Shown here one piece after another: positions 13,826 to 20,992 of a stretch of DNA of 25,835 nt (within the stretch, counting starts at the first letter, position 1; the number at the start of each line of letters is the position of its first letter). Location of the stretch: IMG/VR virus record IMGVR_UViG_3300017957_000063, positions 1-25,835 of that record. One strand, given 5' to 3'. The DNA is from a virus. Under the pieces are notes generated by a model, which was not told where the DNA came from, searched no databases, and was given only the letters and a program-made list of their open reading frames with translations. The translations under genes and the position numbers were made by a program.

Positions 13826-15038
13826 AAAAATGCAAGTCACAATTTATACAAAATCAAATTGTCCTTTCTGTGAAAAAGCCAAGGCGTGGTTTACACAGCA
13901 CGGATATACTTACACACAAATTGTTTTAGATGACGAAGAGCAAAGATTAGCTTTTTACCAGAAACACAGTAATGGTAAAGAAATAAGAAGTGTTCCTCAG
14001 ATCTGGATTAATGATGAACATATTGGTACATATAATGACCTTATGGCCATCTCAGATAAACTCGTCAAAAAGCAAGGCGGTTTAATGGAATTTTCAGAAA
14101 CATATAAACCATTCCATTATCCTTGGGCTGTGGAAATTACCACACGACATGAAAAAGCTCACTGGATTGAAGATGAACTTGACCTATCAGAAGATGTAGC
14201 TGATTGGAAAGGTGGTAAAATTAATTCGATCGAAAAAGAATATATTACAAATATTTTAAGATTATTTACACAATCAGATGTAGCAGTTGGACAAAACTAC
14301 TTTGACCAATTTATTCCTAAATTTAAAAATAATGAAGTTCGTAATATGTTAGGTTCATTTGCAGCTCGTGAAGGTATTCACCAACGCGCATATGCTCTAT
14401 TAAATGAAACCTTAGGTTTATCTGATGAAGAATATCATGCGTTCTTGGAATATTCTGAAATGGCAGATAAAATTGACTATATGAGAAAAGCAGACACAGC
14501 GACATTACGAGGCCTTGGTTTATCATTAGCAAAATCGGTGTTTAATGAAGGTGTTGCTTTATTCGCATCATTCGTCATGTTGTTAAATTTCCAAAGATTT
14601 GGAAAAATGAAAGGTATGGGTAAAGTTGTTGAATGGTCAATCCGTGATGAGAGTATTCACGTGGAAGGCAATTCAAAATTATTTAAAGCCTTTATTAAAG
14701 AACACAGTCGTGTAGTCGATGATTCATTTAAAAAAGAAATTTATGAAATCGCAAGAGACATTGTAGATTTAGAAGATAAATTTATTGAATTGGCATATGA
14801 ACTTGGTGAAATTGAAGGCCTAGAAAAATCTGAGGTAAAAGAATATATAAGATATATTACAGATAGAAGGCTACTTCAGCTTGGTATGAAACCAAACTTT
14901 AAGGTGAAGGATAATCCACTACCTTGGTTGGAATGGGTACTGAATGGTGCCGACCATACAAACTTTTTTGAAAATCGTGTGACTGAATATGAGGTTGCAG
15001 GATTATCAGGAAACTGGGATGAAGCTTACGTAGCCTAA
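13800..15038 (+). CDS. nrdB: Glutaredoxin-ribonucleotide reductase beta fusion
   Basis: A 412-residue two-domain protein. Residues 11-93 are a glutaredoxin: CPFC at 21-24, the cis-Pro loop SVPQIW at 64-69, and a following helix. Residues 97-412 are the radical-generating beta subunit, with carboxylate/His ligands E191 and H194, radical Tyr198 (E-x2-H-x3-Y), E250 (NEGVALF), and E284-x2-H287 (RDESIH). The fusion would deliver reducing equivalents directly to NrdA. The start at 13800 has AGGAG at a good distance and overlaps nrdA; ATG 13830, which begins MQVTIYTK and has AAGGA, is an alternative that gives a more typical glutaredoxin N-terminus. Confidence 0.95.
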   Translation: MSVSLVKDRKMQVTIYTKSNCPFCEKAKAWFTQHGYTYTQIVLDDEEQRLAFYQKHSNGKEIRSVPQIWINDEHIGTYNDLMAISDKLVKKQGGLMEFSETYKPFHYPWAVEITTRHEKAHWIEDELDLSEDVADWKGGKINSIEKEYITNILRLFTQSDVAVGQNYFDQFIPKFKNNEVRNMLGSFAAREGIHQRAYALLNETLGLSDEEYHAFLEYSEMADKIDYMRKADTATLRGLGLSLAKSVFNEGVALFASFVMLLNFQRFGKMKGMGKVVEWSIRDESIHVEGNSKLFKAFIKEHSRVVDDSFKKEIYEIARDIVDLEDKFIELAYELGEIEGLEKSEVKEYIRYITDRRLLQLGMKPNFKVKDNPLPWLEWVLNGADHTNFFENRVTEYEVAGLSGNWDEAYVA

Positions 15039-15050
15039 GTTAGGCTTTAT

Positions 15051-16253
15051 ATGATAAACAAAAAATATTTTCAAGATGTCGTTGATAATCTTAAAGATGA
15101 TGGCAGGTACAGAGTCTTTAATGATATAGTTCGAGAACGAGGAAACTTTCCCAAGGCGACTTGGTATAGTAGATATTCACCAAAAACGATTGTAAATTGG
15201 TGCTCGAATGATTATCTTTGCATGGGTCAAAATCAATATGTAATTGACGCAATGCAGACGGCACTTGAAAAAACTGGAAGTGGGTCTGGAGGTACACGTA
15301 ATATTGGAGGTACCTCACATTATCATGTCACACTTGAACGAACACTAGCAAAACTCCACAAAAAAGAGCGAGGACTATTATTTACTTCAGCTTATGTAGC
15401 AAATGAATGGTCCTTAATTGCTCTATCTCGTATTGTACCAAATATTTGTTTCGTATCAGATAATAAAAATCATGCATCATTGATTATGGGCATTAAACAT
15501 AGTCGTGCTGATAAAATTATCTGGGAACATAATAACATGGACGAATTGGAATTGGCATTACAAACATGTAAAATGTCAGGCCAAACTCCTTGTATTGTAT
15601 TTGAATCAGTCTATAGTATGGACGGCGATATTGCTCCAATCGAAGCAATTTGTGACCTTGCTGATAAATACGAAGCGATTACATATATTGACGAAGTACA
15701 TGCAGTCGGTTTATATGGAGAGACTGGTGCTGGTTATTGCGAAAAATTAGGATTAACAGATAGGGTAGATTTTATAAATGGAACACTTGGAAAGGCGTTT
15801 GGTGGTCACGGTGGTTATATTGTTGGTGATGATATCGTTCTTGATGCTATCAGGAGTGTTGCATCCGGATTCATCTTTACAACAAGTCTCAGCCCAGTAA
15901 TGTGTGCAGGAAGTATCGCAAGTATACGTTGGCTGAAAGAACATAATGAATTAAGAGAACAACATCAAGAGAGAGCATCGACTCTTAAAAAGCTTCTTCT
16001 AGAAAATGAGATTGAGGTGCATGAAGATGCTTGTACACACATTTTACCAGTAATGGTACGAGATGCAAAACGCTGTAAGGAAATGTCTGATAGATTGTTA
16101 AATATACATGGAATTTATATTCAACCTATAAACTATCCAACAGTAGATGTTGGAACGGAGCGATTACGAATTACTCCTACGCCATTGCATACAAATGGTA
16201 TGATGGAAGATTTAGTGGCCGCCCTTAAAGAGACATTTAGAGAAGTAATATGA
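15051..16253 (+). CDS. hemA: 5-aminolevulinate synthase (ALAS)
   Basis: A 400-residue PLP enzyme that condenses glycine and succinyl-CoA to 5-aminolevulinate, the first step of the C4 heme pathway used by alphaproteobacteria and mitochondria. The catalytic lysine is K248 ([10 protein letters not shown]), the same number as in Rhodobacter ALAS. Other family blocks are intact: [63 protein letters not shown] and the C-terminal [20 protein letters not shown] that sets ALAS apart from 2-amino-3-ketobutyrate ligase. Full length, no break. It lies between nrdB and a membrane protein gene, with a weak ribosome site. A phage-borne heme gene is unusual and probably taken from an alphaproteobacterial host. 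Confidence 0.93.
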   Translation: MINKKYFQDVVDNLKDDGRYRVFNDIVRERGNFPKATWYSRYSPKTIVNWCSNDYLCMGQNQYVIDAMQTALEKTGSGSGGTRNIGGTSHYHVTLERTLAKLHKKERGLLFTSAYVANEWSLIALSRIVPNICFVSDNKNHASLIMGIKHSRADKIIWEHNNMDELELALQTCKMSGQTPCIVFESVYSMDGDIAPIEAICDLADKYEAITYIDEVHAVGLYGETGAGYCEKLGLTDRVDFINGTLGKAFGGHGGYIVGDDIVLDAIRSVASGFIFTTSLSPVMCAGSIASIRWLKEHNELREQHQERASTLKKLLLENEIEVHEDACTHILPVMVRDAKRCKEMSDRLLNIHGIYIQPINYPTVDVGTERLRITPTPLHTNGMMEDLVAALKETFREVI

Positions 16254-17074
16254 AATGGTTAACACTTTTTACATCGCTCACACTCGCTACCTGCGCTGCT
16301 TATTTTAGTATTGTAGGATTAATGACAATATTTTCCGGCGCTGCTTTATCAGTTTTGGTAATGGCAAGTGTTTTAGAGTTTGGAAAACTTGTATCTGCAG
16401 CATGGTTGCATTACGAGTGGGAACGAATAAATAATTTAGTACGTGCATATTTCACAACAGCTGTTGTTGTGTTGATGTTTATTACATCGATGGGTATTTT
16501 TGGATTCCTTTCCAAGGCTCACATAGATTCAGCATTGGTCGGTGATTCATATTCCCTTGAAGCAAGTATTATAGACAAAAGAATTGATGCAAAGCAATTA
16601 CAGCTTGACAATTTGACTGGACGATTAGAAAATCTGGATTATGTTTTACAGACATCAAGACCAGAGGACCGAAATTATGTCAACAAGGTTCAAACTGAAG
16701 AGCGTAATGTAATAAATGCAGATATAGATATATTAGTACAAGATATAGTTAAACTGAACGAAGATAAAATTCCAGTCCAAAAGAAACAATTGGACCAGGA
16801 AGCTGAATTAGGTCCTATTAAATATATCGCTGATATGATATATGGAGATGAAGCAGAGTCAATGTATGACAATGCAGTGCGATGGGTAATTCTCATCATC
16901 ATCTTTGTATTTGACCCTCTTGCGATTATGTTGTTGATTGTTTCAACAGCTGCATTCAAAAGAGATAGAGAAAAACCGAGTAAACCTCTTATTGATGAAA
17001 AACAAATTATGAATATGGAGGTTGAAGAAAAACGAAGTGGGTTATCAACAACCCTTTCGAGGAGACCAATATAA
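16250..17074 (+). CDS. Membrane protein with periplasmic or cytoplasmic coiled coil
   Basis: A 274-residue protein whose start overlaps the hemA stop (ATGA). Three N-terminal membrane segments are visible (about residues 4-29, 31-53, 68-88), then a long charged helical region (105-205) with coiled-coil character, a fourth membrane segment (212-236, [20 protein letters not shown]) and a charged tail. The N-terminal stretch with [16 protein letters not shown] and [18 protein letters not shown] is one I recall from many large marine phages. Function unknown. A receptor-exclusion, signalling or lysis-timing role is possible but not supported by any motif. Confidence 0.85.
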   Translation: MKWLTLFTSLTLATCAAYFSIVGLMTIFSGAALSVLVMASVLEFGKLVSAAWLHYEWERINNLVRAYFTTAVVVLMFITSMGIFGFLSKAHIDSALVGDSYSLEASIIDKRIDAKQLQLDNLTGRLENLDYVLQTSRPEDRNYVNKVQTEERNVINADIDILVQDIVKLNEDKIPVQKKQLDQEAELGPIKYIADMIYGDEAESMYDNAVRWVILIIIFVFDPLAIMLLIVSTAAFKRDREKPSKPLIDEKQIMNMEVEEKRSGLSTTLSRRPI

Positions 17075-17490
17075 TGGATATAAAAAAGGCGGGATGGTTA
17101 GGATTAGGATTTTTAAGTTTGGGAGTAGCATACATTGGTGTGATATTACCAGGAATACCATTTAGTATTCCAGCAGTATTTGCAGCATATTGTTTTGCTA
17201 AAAGTTCAGAAAGAATGCACACATGGTTATACAATCATAAATTGTTTGGACCATTTTTAACAAACTGGGAACAGAAAAAAGTATTTCCAAGAAAAGCTAA
17301 ATATACGATGTTAGGATTTATGGCATTTGCATTATTGCTTATGATTGTATTTACGGGTAATTGGAAGGCGGTTATGTATTCTGGCTCCTTTATGGCATTC
17401 GGTGCATATTGGGGTTGGAGATTTCCTGATACACCAGAGGAATATGACCGCAGAATTAAGGCTGGTGAGAAAATAGGATTGTTTAAGTAA
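17074..17490 (+). CDS. DUF454 (YbaN-like) inner membrane protein
   Basis: A 138-residue protein joined to the previous gene by TAATG. It shows the DUF454 pattern: a first hydrophobic hairpin with LGVAYIGVILPGIPFSIPAV, then FAKSSERMHTWLYNH, LFGPFLTNWEQ and a second hydrophobic pair (residues about 78-115). The family is widespread in bacteria and its function is not established. The C-terminus FPDTPEEYDRRIKAGEKIGLFK is soluble. Position directly after hemA and a second membrane protein suggests co-expression, but no link with heme is shown. Confidence 0.8.
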   Translation: MDIKKAGWLGLGFLSLGVAYIGVILPGIPFSIPAVFAAYCFAKSSERMHTWLYNHKLFGPFLTNWEQKKVFPRKAKYTMLGFMAFALLLMIVFTGNWKAVMYSGSFMAFGAYWGWRFPDTPEEYDRRIKAGEKIGLFK

Positions 17491-17500
17491 GGAGATTATA

Positions 17501-17728
17501 ATGGCTGAAATTCCATTTAATAACGGCGACAAAAATTCTCCAAAAATGACTCCATACGAATTTTATCAAGCATTACATAGAATGCATTACGCACATAAAC
17601 TTGCTGATGAATTGGAAACATTGGACCAAATTGACGCAGTGGTTGAAATGATGGATGGCGATTATCCAGAAGCAGATTATTTAATTCAAAGAGTTTTAAG
17701 AAGATTAGATAACGATAAGAGATATTAA
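17501..17728 (+). CDS. Small acidic hypothetical protein, 75 aa
   Basis: Good ribosome site (TAAGGAGATTATA). A helical protein with LHRMHYAHKLADELETLDQI and a C-terminal LIQRVLRRLDND. I do not recognise the family. First of a run of very short genes between 17.5 and 19.6 kb. Confidence 0.7.
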   Translation: MAEIPFNNGDKNSPKMTPYEFYQALHRMHYAHKLADELETLDQIDAVVEMMDGDYPEADYLIQRVLRRLDNDKRY

Positions 17729-17730
17729 TT

Positions 17731-17913
17731 ATGGCAAAAATTTATGAAAGTCCTGATAGAGGACAAACAGTGTACGAAAGAGAAATTGGAACTCCAATTA
17801 ATACAAGAAAATTGGTAAGACAATCAGTGGCAGCAGATGACGCAGCAGATGTAATGGCTGATGTTGCCTTTAGAGAATCAGCAAAAAATAACAAGAAGGA
17901 AAAATTTAAATAA
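17731..17913 (+). CDS. Conserved phage small protein (MAKIYESPDRG type), 60 aa
   Basis: Starts two bases after the previous stop; no clear Shine-Dalgarno. The beginning MAKIYESPDRGQTVYERE is a pattern I recall from other T4-like phages. The C-terminus is Ala/Asp-rich then lysine-rich. Function unknown. Confidence 0.7.
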   Translation: MAKIYESPDRGQTVYEREIGTPINTRKLVRQSVAADDAADVMADVAFRESAKNNKKEKFK

Positions 17914-18018
17914 ATGATAATCGAATACGAACGCAGAAGCTTTTTAAAGGATTTTGTGTTTGTCTGTTCAATAGGATTTAATATTGGATTGGTTATTGGT
18001 TTGATTTTTATAGCATAG
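17914..18018 (+). CDS. Tiny membrane protein, 34 aa
   Basis: An ATG directly after the previous stop (TAAATG) opens a 34-residue frame. Residues 1-13 are charged (MIIEYERRSFLKD) and residues 14-34 are one hydrophobic segment with glycine spacing (SIGFNIGLVIGLIFIA). AAGGA lies 13-17 bases upstream. Gene-tight packing on both sides supports it, but size makes the call tentative. Confidence 0.5.
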   Translation: MIIEYERRSFLKDFVFVCSIGFNIGLVIGLIFIA

Positions 18019-18028
18019 GTGATAAATT

Positions 18029-18358
18029 ATGAAAGATAAGTATGCAGTTTTAACGGTGACAAGTACATTCAGACAAAGATATGTAGTTCCTTTTTCTGAA
18101 TTACAAAAATTGAATGAAGATGTAAAATTAACAGATAAACTTGCAGTTGAATGGACTGCTGACTCTGTACTGGCCGAAGAGGTAAATGAATTTTCTCAAA
18201 AATGGCTGGGCGAGACAATTGTTGATGAAGCCATTTTAACAGAAGAAGAAATTCTTGCGCTCTGGCAAAAAGACAATCCTAATGTCACTGAAACTGAGGT
18301 TCCTCTCAGTTCAAGACTACGTCAAATTCAAAACTGGAAAGTACCAGAGAAAAAGTAA
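18029..18358 (+). CDS. Conserved phage protein, 109 aa
   Basis: Starts MKDKYAVLTVTSTFRQRYVV. The weak ribosome site is TAGGTGATAAATT. Residues 60-75 (EEVNEFSQKWLGETIVDE) and 77-86 (LTEEEILALW) match a small protein I recall from several marine myophages. No catalytic residues are evident and function is unknown. It is coupled to the following glutaredoxin by TAATG. Confidence 0.75.
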   Translation: MKDKYAVLTVTSTFRQRYVVPFSELQKLNEDVKLTDKLAVEWTADSVLAEEVNEFSQKWLGETIVDEAILTEEEILALWQKDNPNVTETEVPLSSRLRQIQNWKVPEKK

Positions 18359-18624
18359 TGGAAAAAGTTATCGTGTATGGCACGAAAAACTGTGCTATGT
18401 GTCGCGGTGCAATTAAATTAGCAAAGGCAGTTTGCTCTAAAGTTGAATATAAGAATATTGAATATGGTATTCATTATGAAGACATGATTGCGCGCGGAGA
18501 AAAAGTTAATACCAACATTGTTCCACACATCTGGGTTATAGATGCAGAGAGTGAATTTTATGTTGGTTCTTATTTTGAATTTAAGGAATATTGTTATAAC
18601 ACACAAATACCGGCGATACACTAA
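18358..18624 (+). CDS. Small glutaredoxin-like protein
   Basis: Eighty-eight residues with a thioredoxin-fold start (MEKVIVYGTKNC), redox motif C12-A-M-C15, and the cis-Pro segment NIVPHIWV. The active site differs from the CPFC of the nrdB fusion, since AMC replaces the usual P-Y/F. It may reduce RNR, ThyX-pathway or Fe-S scaffold partners encoded nearby; which one is not visible. TAATG overlaps link it to the genes on both sides. Confidence 0.8.
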   Translation: MEKVIVYGTKNCAMCRGAIKLAKAVCSKVEYKNIEYGIHYEDMIARGEKVNTNIVPHIWVIDAESEFYVGSYFEFKEYCYNTQIPAIH

Positions 18625-18773
18625 TGAATGATAAAGAACTTGAAAAATGGGTAAGAGATAATCCAGCAAAAGCAAATGCAATATATCCTACTTTATTCAT
18701 AGCAGGTGCATTATTTTTGCAATATACATGTATACAAATCATTGACTCATTTGTAAGTGGACAATGGATATAA
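18624..18773 (+). CDS. Small single-span membrane protein, 49 aa
   Basis: An ATG overlapping the glutaredoxin stop (TAATG) opens a 49-residue frame starting MNDKELEKWVRDNPAKANAI. Residues 21-41 are hydrophobic (YPTLFIAGALFLQYTCIQII). The overlap and the tight fit to the next gene support it as real. Function unknown. Confidence 0.55.
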   Translation: MNDKELEKWVRDNPAKANAIYPTLFIAGALFLQYTCIQIIDSFVSGQWI

Positions 18774-18781
18774 GGGGATAA

Positions 18782-18925
18782 ATGGCGACAAAAAGTAAAG
18801 CATACGCGTCGACTCATACTGGTGTCAAAAAAGGTACCTCGATTGGTACAAGACCAAAAAGTATGGCTACGATGAATAAGGCAAAGAAAAGATCTTTTAA
18901 AAAGTACCGTGGACAAGGTAGATAA
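18782..18925 (+). CDS. Very basic small phage protein, 47 aa
   Basis: Preceded by AAGGGGATAA. The protein is lysine- and arginine-rich (KKGTSIGTRPKSMATMNKAK, ending KYRGQGR). Short proteins with KGTSIG-RPK and Y-GQG ends recur in marine phage genomes from memory. Its composition suggests nucleic-acid contact, but this is not shown. It overlaps the next gene by 17 bases. Confidence 0.65.
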   Translation: MATKSKAYASTHTGVKKGTSIGTRPKSMATMNKAKKRSFKKYRGQGR

Positions 18926-19529
18926 TAAAGCAATTATATTAGGAAATGGCGAATCAAGAATAGGATTTGATTATCGCAAAGAATTTCCTAATACATTTGT
19001 CTATGGTTGCAATGGAGCATATAAGGAAGAACCTGACGCGCTAATAGTGACTGATGTGGGAATGCAACCCATTGTGTATAATACAGGATATTGTCGCGAC
19101 CATTTATGTTATTTTCCAGAATGGGAACCAATTCCAGGAGATATGGTTCCGATACTTGTAGAAAGTATGGGTAATACAAATGTAGTTGAAAATGAACGAG
19201 GTGATAGAATCTCAGCTGTTGTTTCTGGTCATGCAGCAAACCCAGATACTGGCTCTCAACATATCACGTATGTGACATGGGTTGAAGAGTCGGATAAAGT
19301 TTTTAAAATTAAAGAATACCCAATAAGTTCTGGTTCAAGAGCTTTATTACTAGCCTGTGAATCTGGTAAATTTAATGAAATTCATTTATTAGGATTTGAT
19401 GGTATGGGAGCTTTAAACTTATATCAGAATGACCCTGGTTATGAACTATCTCAACCAAGAGAAAAATGGGTACAAGAACGAGAAACAATTAAACAACAAT
19501 TTCCAAATATAACATTTTATGATTTATAA
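18909..19529 (+). CDS. Rossmann-like protein, DUF115/GT29-like
   Basis: A 206-residue protein from a GTG start. The N-terminal KAIILGNGESRIGFD is a glycine-rich nucleotide-binding loop; PDALIVTDVGMQP and the late pair SGSRALLLACESGKFNEIHL and LLGFDG are the features I associate with DUF115-type and sialyltransferase-like Rossmann proteins. These act in glycan or nucleotide-sugar chemistry, but some related proteins make pterin precursors. The exact reaction cannot be read from the sequence. No clear ribosome site, so translation may depend on the overlapping upstream gene. Confidence 0.65.
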   Translation: MDKVDNKAIILGNGESRIGFDYRKEFPNTFVYGCNGAYKEEPDALIVTDVGMQPIVYNTGYCRDHLCYFPEWEPIPGDMVPILVESMGNTNVVENERGDRISAVVSGHAANPDTGSQHITYVTWVEESDKVFKIKEYPISSGSRALLLACESGKFNEIHLLGFDGMGALNLYQNDPGYELSQPREKWVQERETIKQQFPNITFYDL

Positions 19530-19611
19530 TAGATTAGCATCAGCGGCCTACGGAGAAGGTAGAAAATATTTTAAGTGGTGGGTTCGCGTTTGGTGTAGAA
19601 GGAATAAATAA
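19519..19611 (+). CDS. Possible 30-residue basic peptide
   Basis: An ATG inside the end of the previous gene opens a frame rich in Tyr, Trp and Arg (YGEGRKYFKWWVRVWCRRNK) that ends five bases before the iscU start. It fills the only gap in this stretch and has an organised aromatic/basic composition. It may be a real peptide or a chance frame. Confidence 0.4.
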   Translation: MIYNRLASAAYGEGRKYFKWWVRVWCRRNK

Positions 19612-19616
19612 TCGTT

Positions 19617-20069
19617 ATGCCTTATTCAAAGAAAGTTATAGAAAGATTTGAGGCGGTGACTAATAATCCCGCTGCGCACGGAGTTGGTAGGTTTGACCCT
19701 AACGACCCAAATGTAGCAACTGGCATGACTGGCGCGCCTGCTTGTGGTGATGTAATGAAAATTGATTTAAAAATCGACCCAGATACTGATACCATACTTG
19801 ATATTAAATTTAAAACCTATGGCTGTGGTTCGGCTATTGCTTCGAGTAGTGAACTGATTGAGATGTTAAAAGGTAAAACAATCGAAGAAGCAAAACAGAT
19901 TAAAGACAAGGATATAGCTACTGCATTAGAATTACCTGCAATTAAAATACATTGTAGTGTATTGGCGGAAGATGCAATTCGAAGAGCATTAGACCATTGG
20001 GAAAGCAAGGTCGCTCATCGAAGAAGTAATTATTATCCTGATGATGGAGAAACAGATGTACGAATATAA
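19617..20069 (+). CDS. iscU: IscU/NifU-N-type iron-sulfur cluster scaffold
   Basis: A 150-residue protein on which [2Fe-2S] clusters are assembled with a cysteine desulfurase and passed to acceptors. The three cluster cysteines and the conserved Asp are present: C43 and D45 (GAPACGDVMK), C70 (TYGCGSAIASSS), C113 (IHCSVLAEDA). The HscA-recognition site, LPPVK in bacterial IscU, reads LPAIK (106-110). Compared with the usual about 128 residues there is an N-terminal insert (residues 13-24) and a C-terminal extension. No IscS, HscA or ferredoxin gene is nearby, so host partners are presumably used. It overlaps the nuclease gene by 14 bases. Confidence 0.93.
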   Translation: MPYSKKVIERFEAVTNNPAAHGVGRFDPNDPNVATGMTGAPACGDVMKIDLKIDPDTDTILDIKFKTYGCGSAIASSSELIEMLKGKTIEEAKQIKDKDIATALELPAIKIHCSVLAEDAIRRALDHWESKVAHRRSNYYPDDGETDVRI

Positions 20070-20529
20070 AGCAAAACTACTCAAGGTAGTAGATGGAGAT
20101 ACAGTAGATGTCGATATTGATTTGGGGTTTGGTGTTTGGATGCGTAATGAGCGTGTTCGTATTATGGGAATTGACACACCAGAGTCCAGAACTAGGAATA
20201 AAGTTGAAAAATTATTTGGACTCGCTGCGAAGAAAAGATTAAAAGAATTATTGACAAAAGATATTGTTTTAAAAACATTTAAAGGCCGAGGCGGAGAAGA
20301 TGCCAAAGGTAAGTTTGGTAGAATCCTTGGTGATTTTAATGTTTATTATCCAGAGGAAGACCGCTGGTGTATGGTCACAGAAATTATGTTCCAAGAGGGA
20401 CATGGAGTACCATATACAGGTGGAAGTAAGGAAGAAGTTGAAGCACAACATCTCAAAAATAGAGTCAAACTTTTAGCCGAAGGCGTTGTTGATAAAAAAG
20501 CTTATGATAAGTGGATTGCAAAAAGTTAA
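20056..20529 (+). CDS. Staphylococcal-type nuclease
   Basis: A 157-residue SNase-fold enzyme, Ca-dependent in the family, cutting DNA or RNA. I choose the ATG at 20056 because GGAG lies 8 bases upstream; an in-frame ATG at 20041 lies further inside iscU. Catalytic residues read out as D13/D15 (VVDGDTVDVDI), R35, D40, E43 (RVRIMGIDTPES) and R89 (GKFGRILGDF). There is no signal peptide, so it acts inside the cell, possibly in host DNA breakdown or nucleotide scavenging for the RNR pathway. Confidence 0.9.
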   Translation: MYEYKAKLLKVVDGDTVDVDIDLGFGVWMRNERVRIMGIDTPESRTRNKVEKLFGLAAKKRLKELLTKDIVLKTFKGRGGEDAKGKFGRILGDFNVYYPEEDRWCMVTEIMFQEGHGVPYTGGSKEEVEAQHLKNRVKLLAEGVVDKKAYDKWIAKS

Positions 20530-20537
20530 AAAAAGTG

Positions 20538-20566
20538 TTGACATTTGCATCTGGACGTGTTATTAT
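20538..20566 (+). promoter_or_regulatory. Strong sigma70 promoter driving bS21
   Basis: TTGACA, 17-base spacer, TATTAT (one mismatch). The predicted start at about 20573 falls on the ATG at 20574, so the transcript would have no leader. Confidence 0.75.
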
Positions 20567-20573
20567 ATAACAT

Positions 20574-20864
20574 ATGAGAAAATTTAATAATAAACAAATC
20601 AATGGGAGAACCGTTGATTTAAGAGCAAGGCCAAGACATCCAAAAGATAGAAGGCCACCACAAGATATGCCTTTCGATATAGCGTTAAGGAAATTTAGAA
20701 AACAGATTGAAAAAGCTGGGATTTTAAAAGAATTAAAAGCTAGAGAATTTTACGAAAAGCCAACTGCCAAAAGAAAGCGTAAAGCCGCCGAAGGTAGAAA
20801 AAGACATCTGAAAAGAGTCGCCTCACAAAATGTGAGTAATCTACCAAGAGGTTTCAGAAGATAA
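20574..20864 (+). CDS. rpsU: Ribosomal protein bS21
   Basis: A 96-residue protein whose residues about 33-83 match bacterial bS21: [19 protein letters not shown], then [20 protein letters not shown] and basic RKRHLKR. bS21 sits near the anti-Shine-Dalgarno end of 16S rRNA and helps start translation. The first 30 residues ([20 protein letters not shown]) and the last 15 extend beyond the bacterial core. bS21 is a known cargo of pelagiphages and other large phages. No ribosome site exists upstream, and the promoter position implies a leaderless mRNA. Phage bS21 may shift host ribosomes toward phage messages. Confidence 0.92.
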   Translation: MRKFNNKQINGRTVDLRARPRHPKDRRPPQDMPFDIALRKFRKQIEKAGILKELKAREFYEKPTAKRKRKAAEGRKRHLKRVASQNVSNLPRGFRR

Positions 20865-20870
20865 TTTTTG

Positions 20871-20899
20871 TTGACAAATCATTTTAGATTTGTTATAAT
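20871..20899 (+). promoter_or_regulatory. Consensus sigma70 promoter for the structured leader
   Basis: TTGACA, 17-base spacer, TATAAT, all positions matching. The predicted start near 20906 is just before the structured region and 115 bases before the next ATG. Confidence 0.85.
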
Positions 20900-20910
20900 A
20901 TACTTGAATT

Positions 20911-20992
20911 GGTGGGAATACTGATTCCGGGAGTAACGCCTGAACCAGCGACATACTGACTGAAAGTAAGGAACACCGAAGGAACGACCACC
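20911..20992 (+). ncRNA. Structured leader RNA of unknown type
   Basis: About 82 bases with far more G and C than the surroundings and no reading frame. The ends pair (GGTGG 20911-20915 with CCACC 20988-20992, extendable by one T-A pair), closing a domain. Inside are a GAAT/ATTC hairpin with ACTG loop (20916-20927), a possible CTG/CAG hairpin (20940-20948), TACT/AGTA (20954-20968) and CC-GAA-GG (20976-20982). TTCC (20925-20928) could also pair with either of two GGAA copies. It matches no tRNA pattern (no TTCRANY) and no riboswitch or ribozyme that I could name. It could be a cis-acting leader for the next gene or a stand-alone RNA. Confidence 0.6.

Noticed and set aside
13786-13830. Programmed frameshift joining nrdA and the glutaredoxin-nrdB gene
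   Set aside because: The nrdA product ends with its own CxxC tail, and the second gene has its own ribosome site and start. There is no slippery heptamer at the overlap.
15051-16253. 2-amino-3-ketobutyrate CoA ligase or 8-amino-7-oxononanoate synthase instead of ALAS
   Set aside because: The blocks [17 protein letters not shown] and [19 protein letters not shown] fit ALAS, and the relatives differ in the C-terminal block.
19603-19610. AATAAATA before iscU as a late promoter
   Set aside because: It is only seven bases before the start codon, unlike the 36-40 base spacing of the other boxes, and is part of a small frame's stop region.
20252-20280. TTGACA inside the nuclease gene as a promoter
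   Set aside because: No acceptable -10 hexamer lies 16-18 bases downstream.
20822-20836. CTCACA/TGTGAG hairpin near the end of the bS21 gene as a terminator
   Set aside because: It lies inside the coding sequence and is not followed by a U-run.
20911-20992. tRNA or tRNA-like gene
   Set aside because: The length and closing stem are tRNA-like, but there is no T-loop sequence, no anticodon arm of the right form and no CCA-adjacent seven-pair acceptor.
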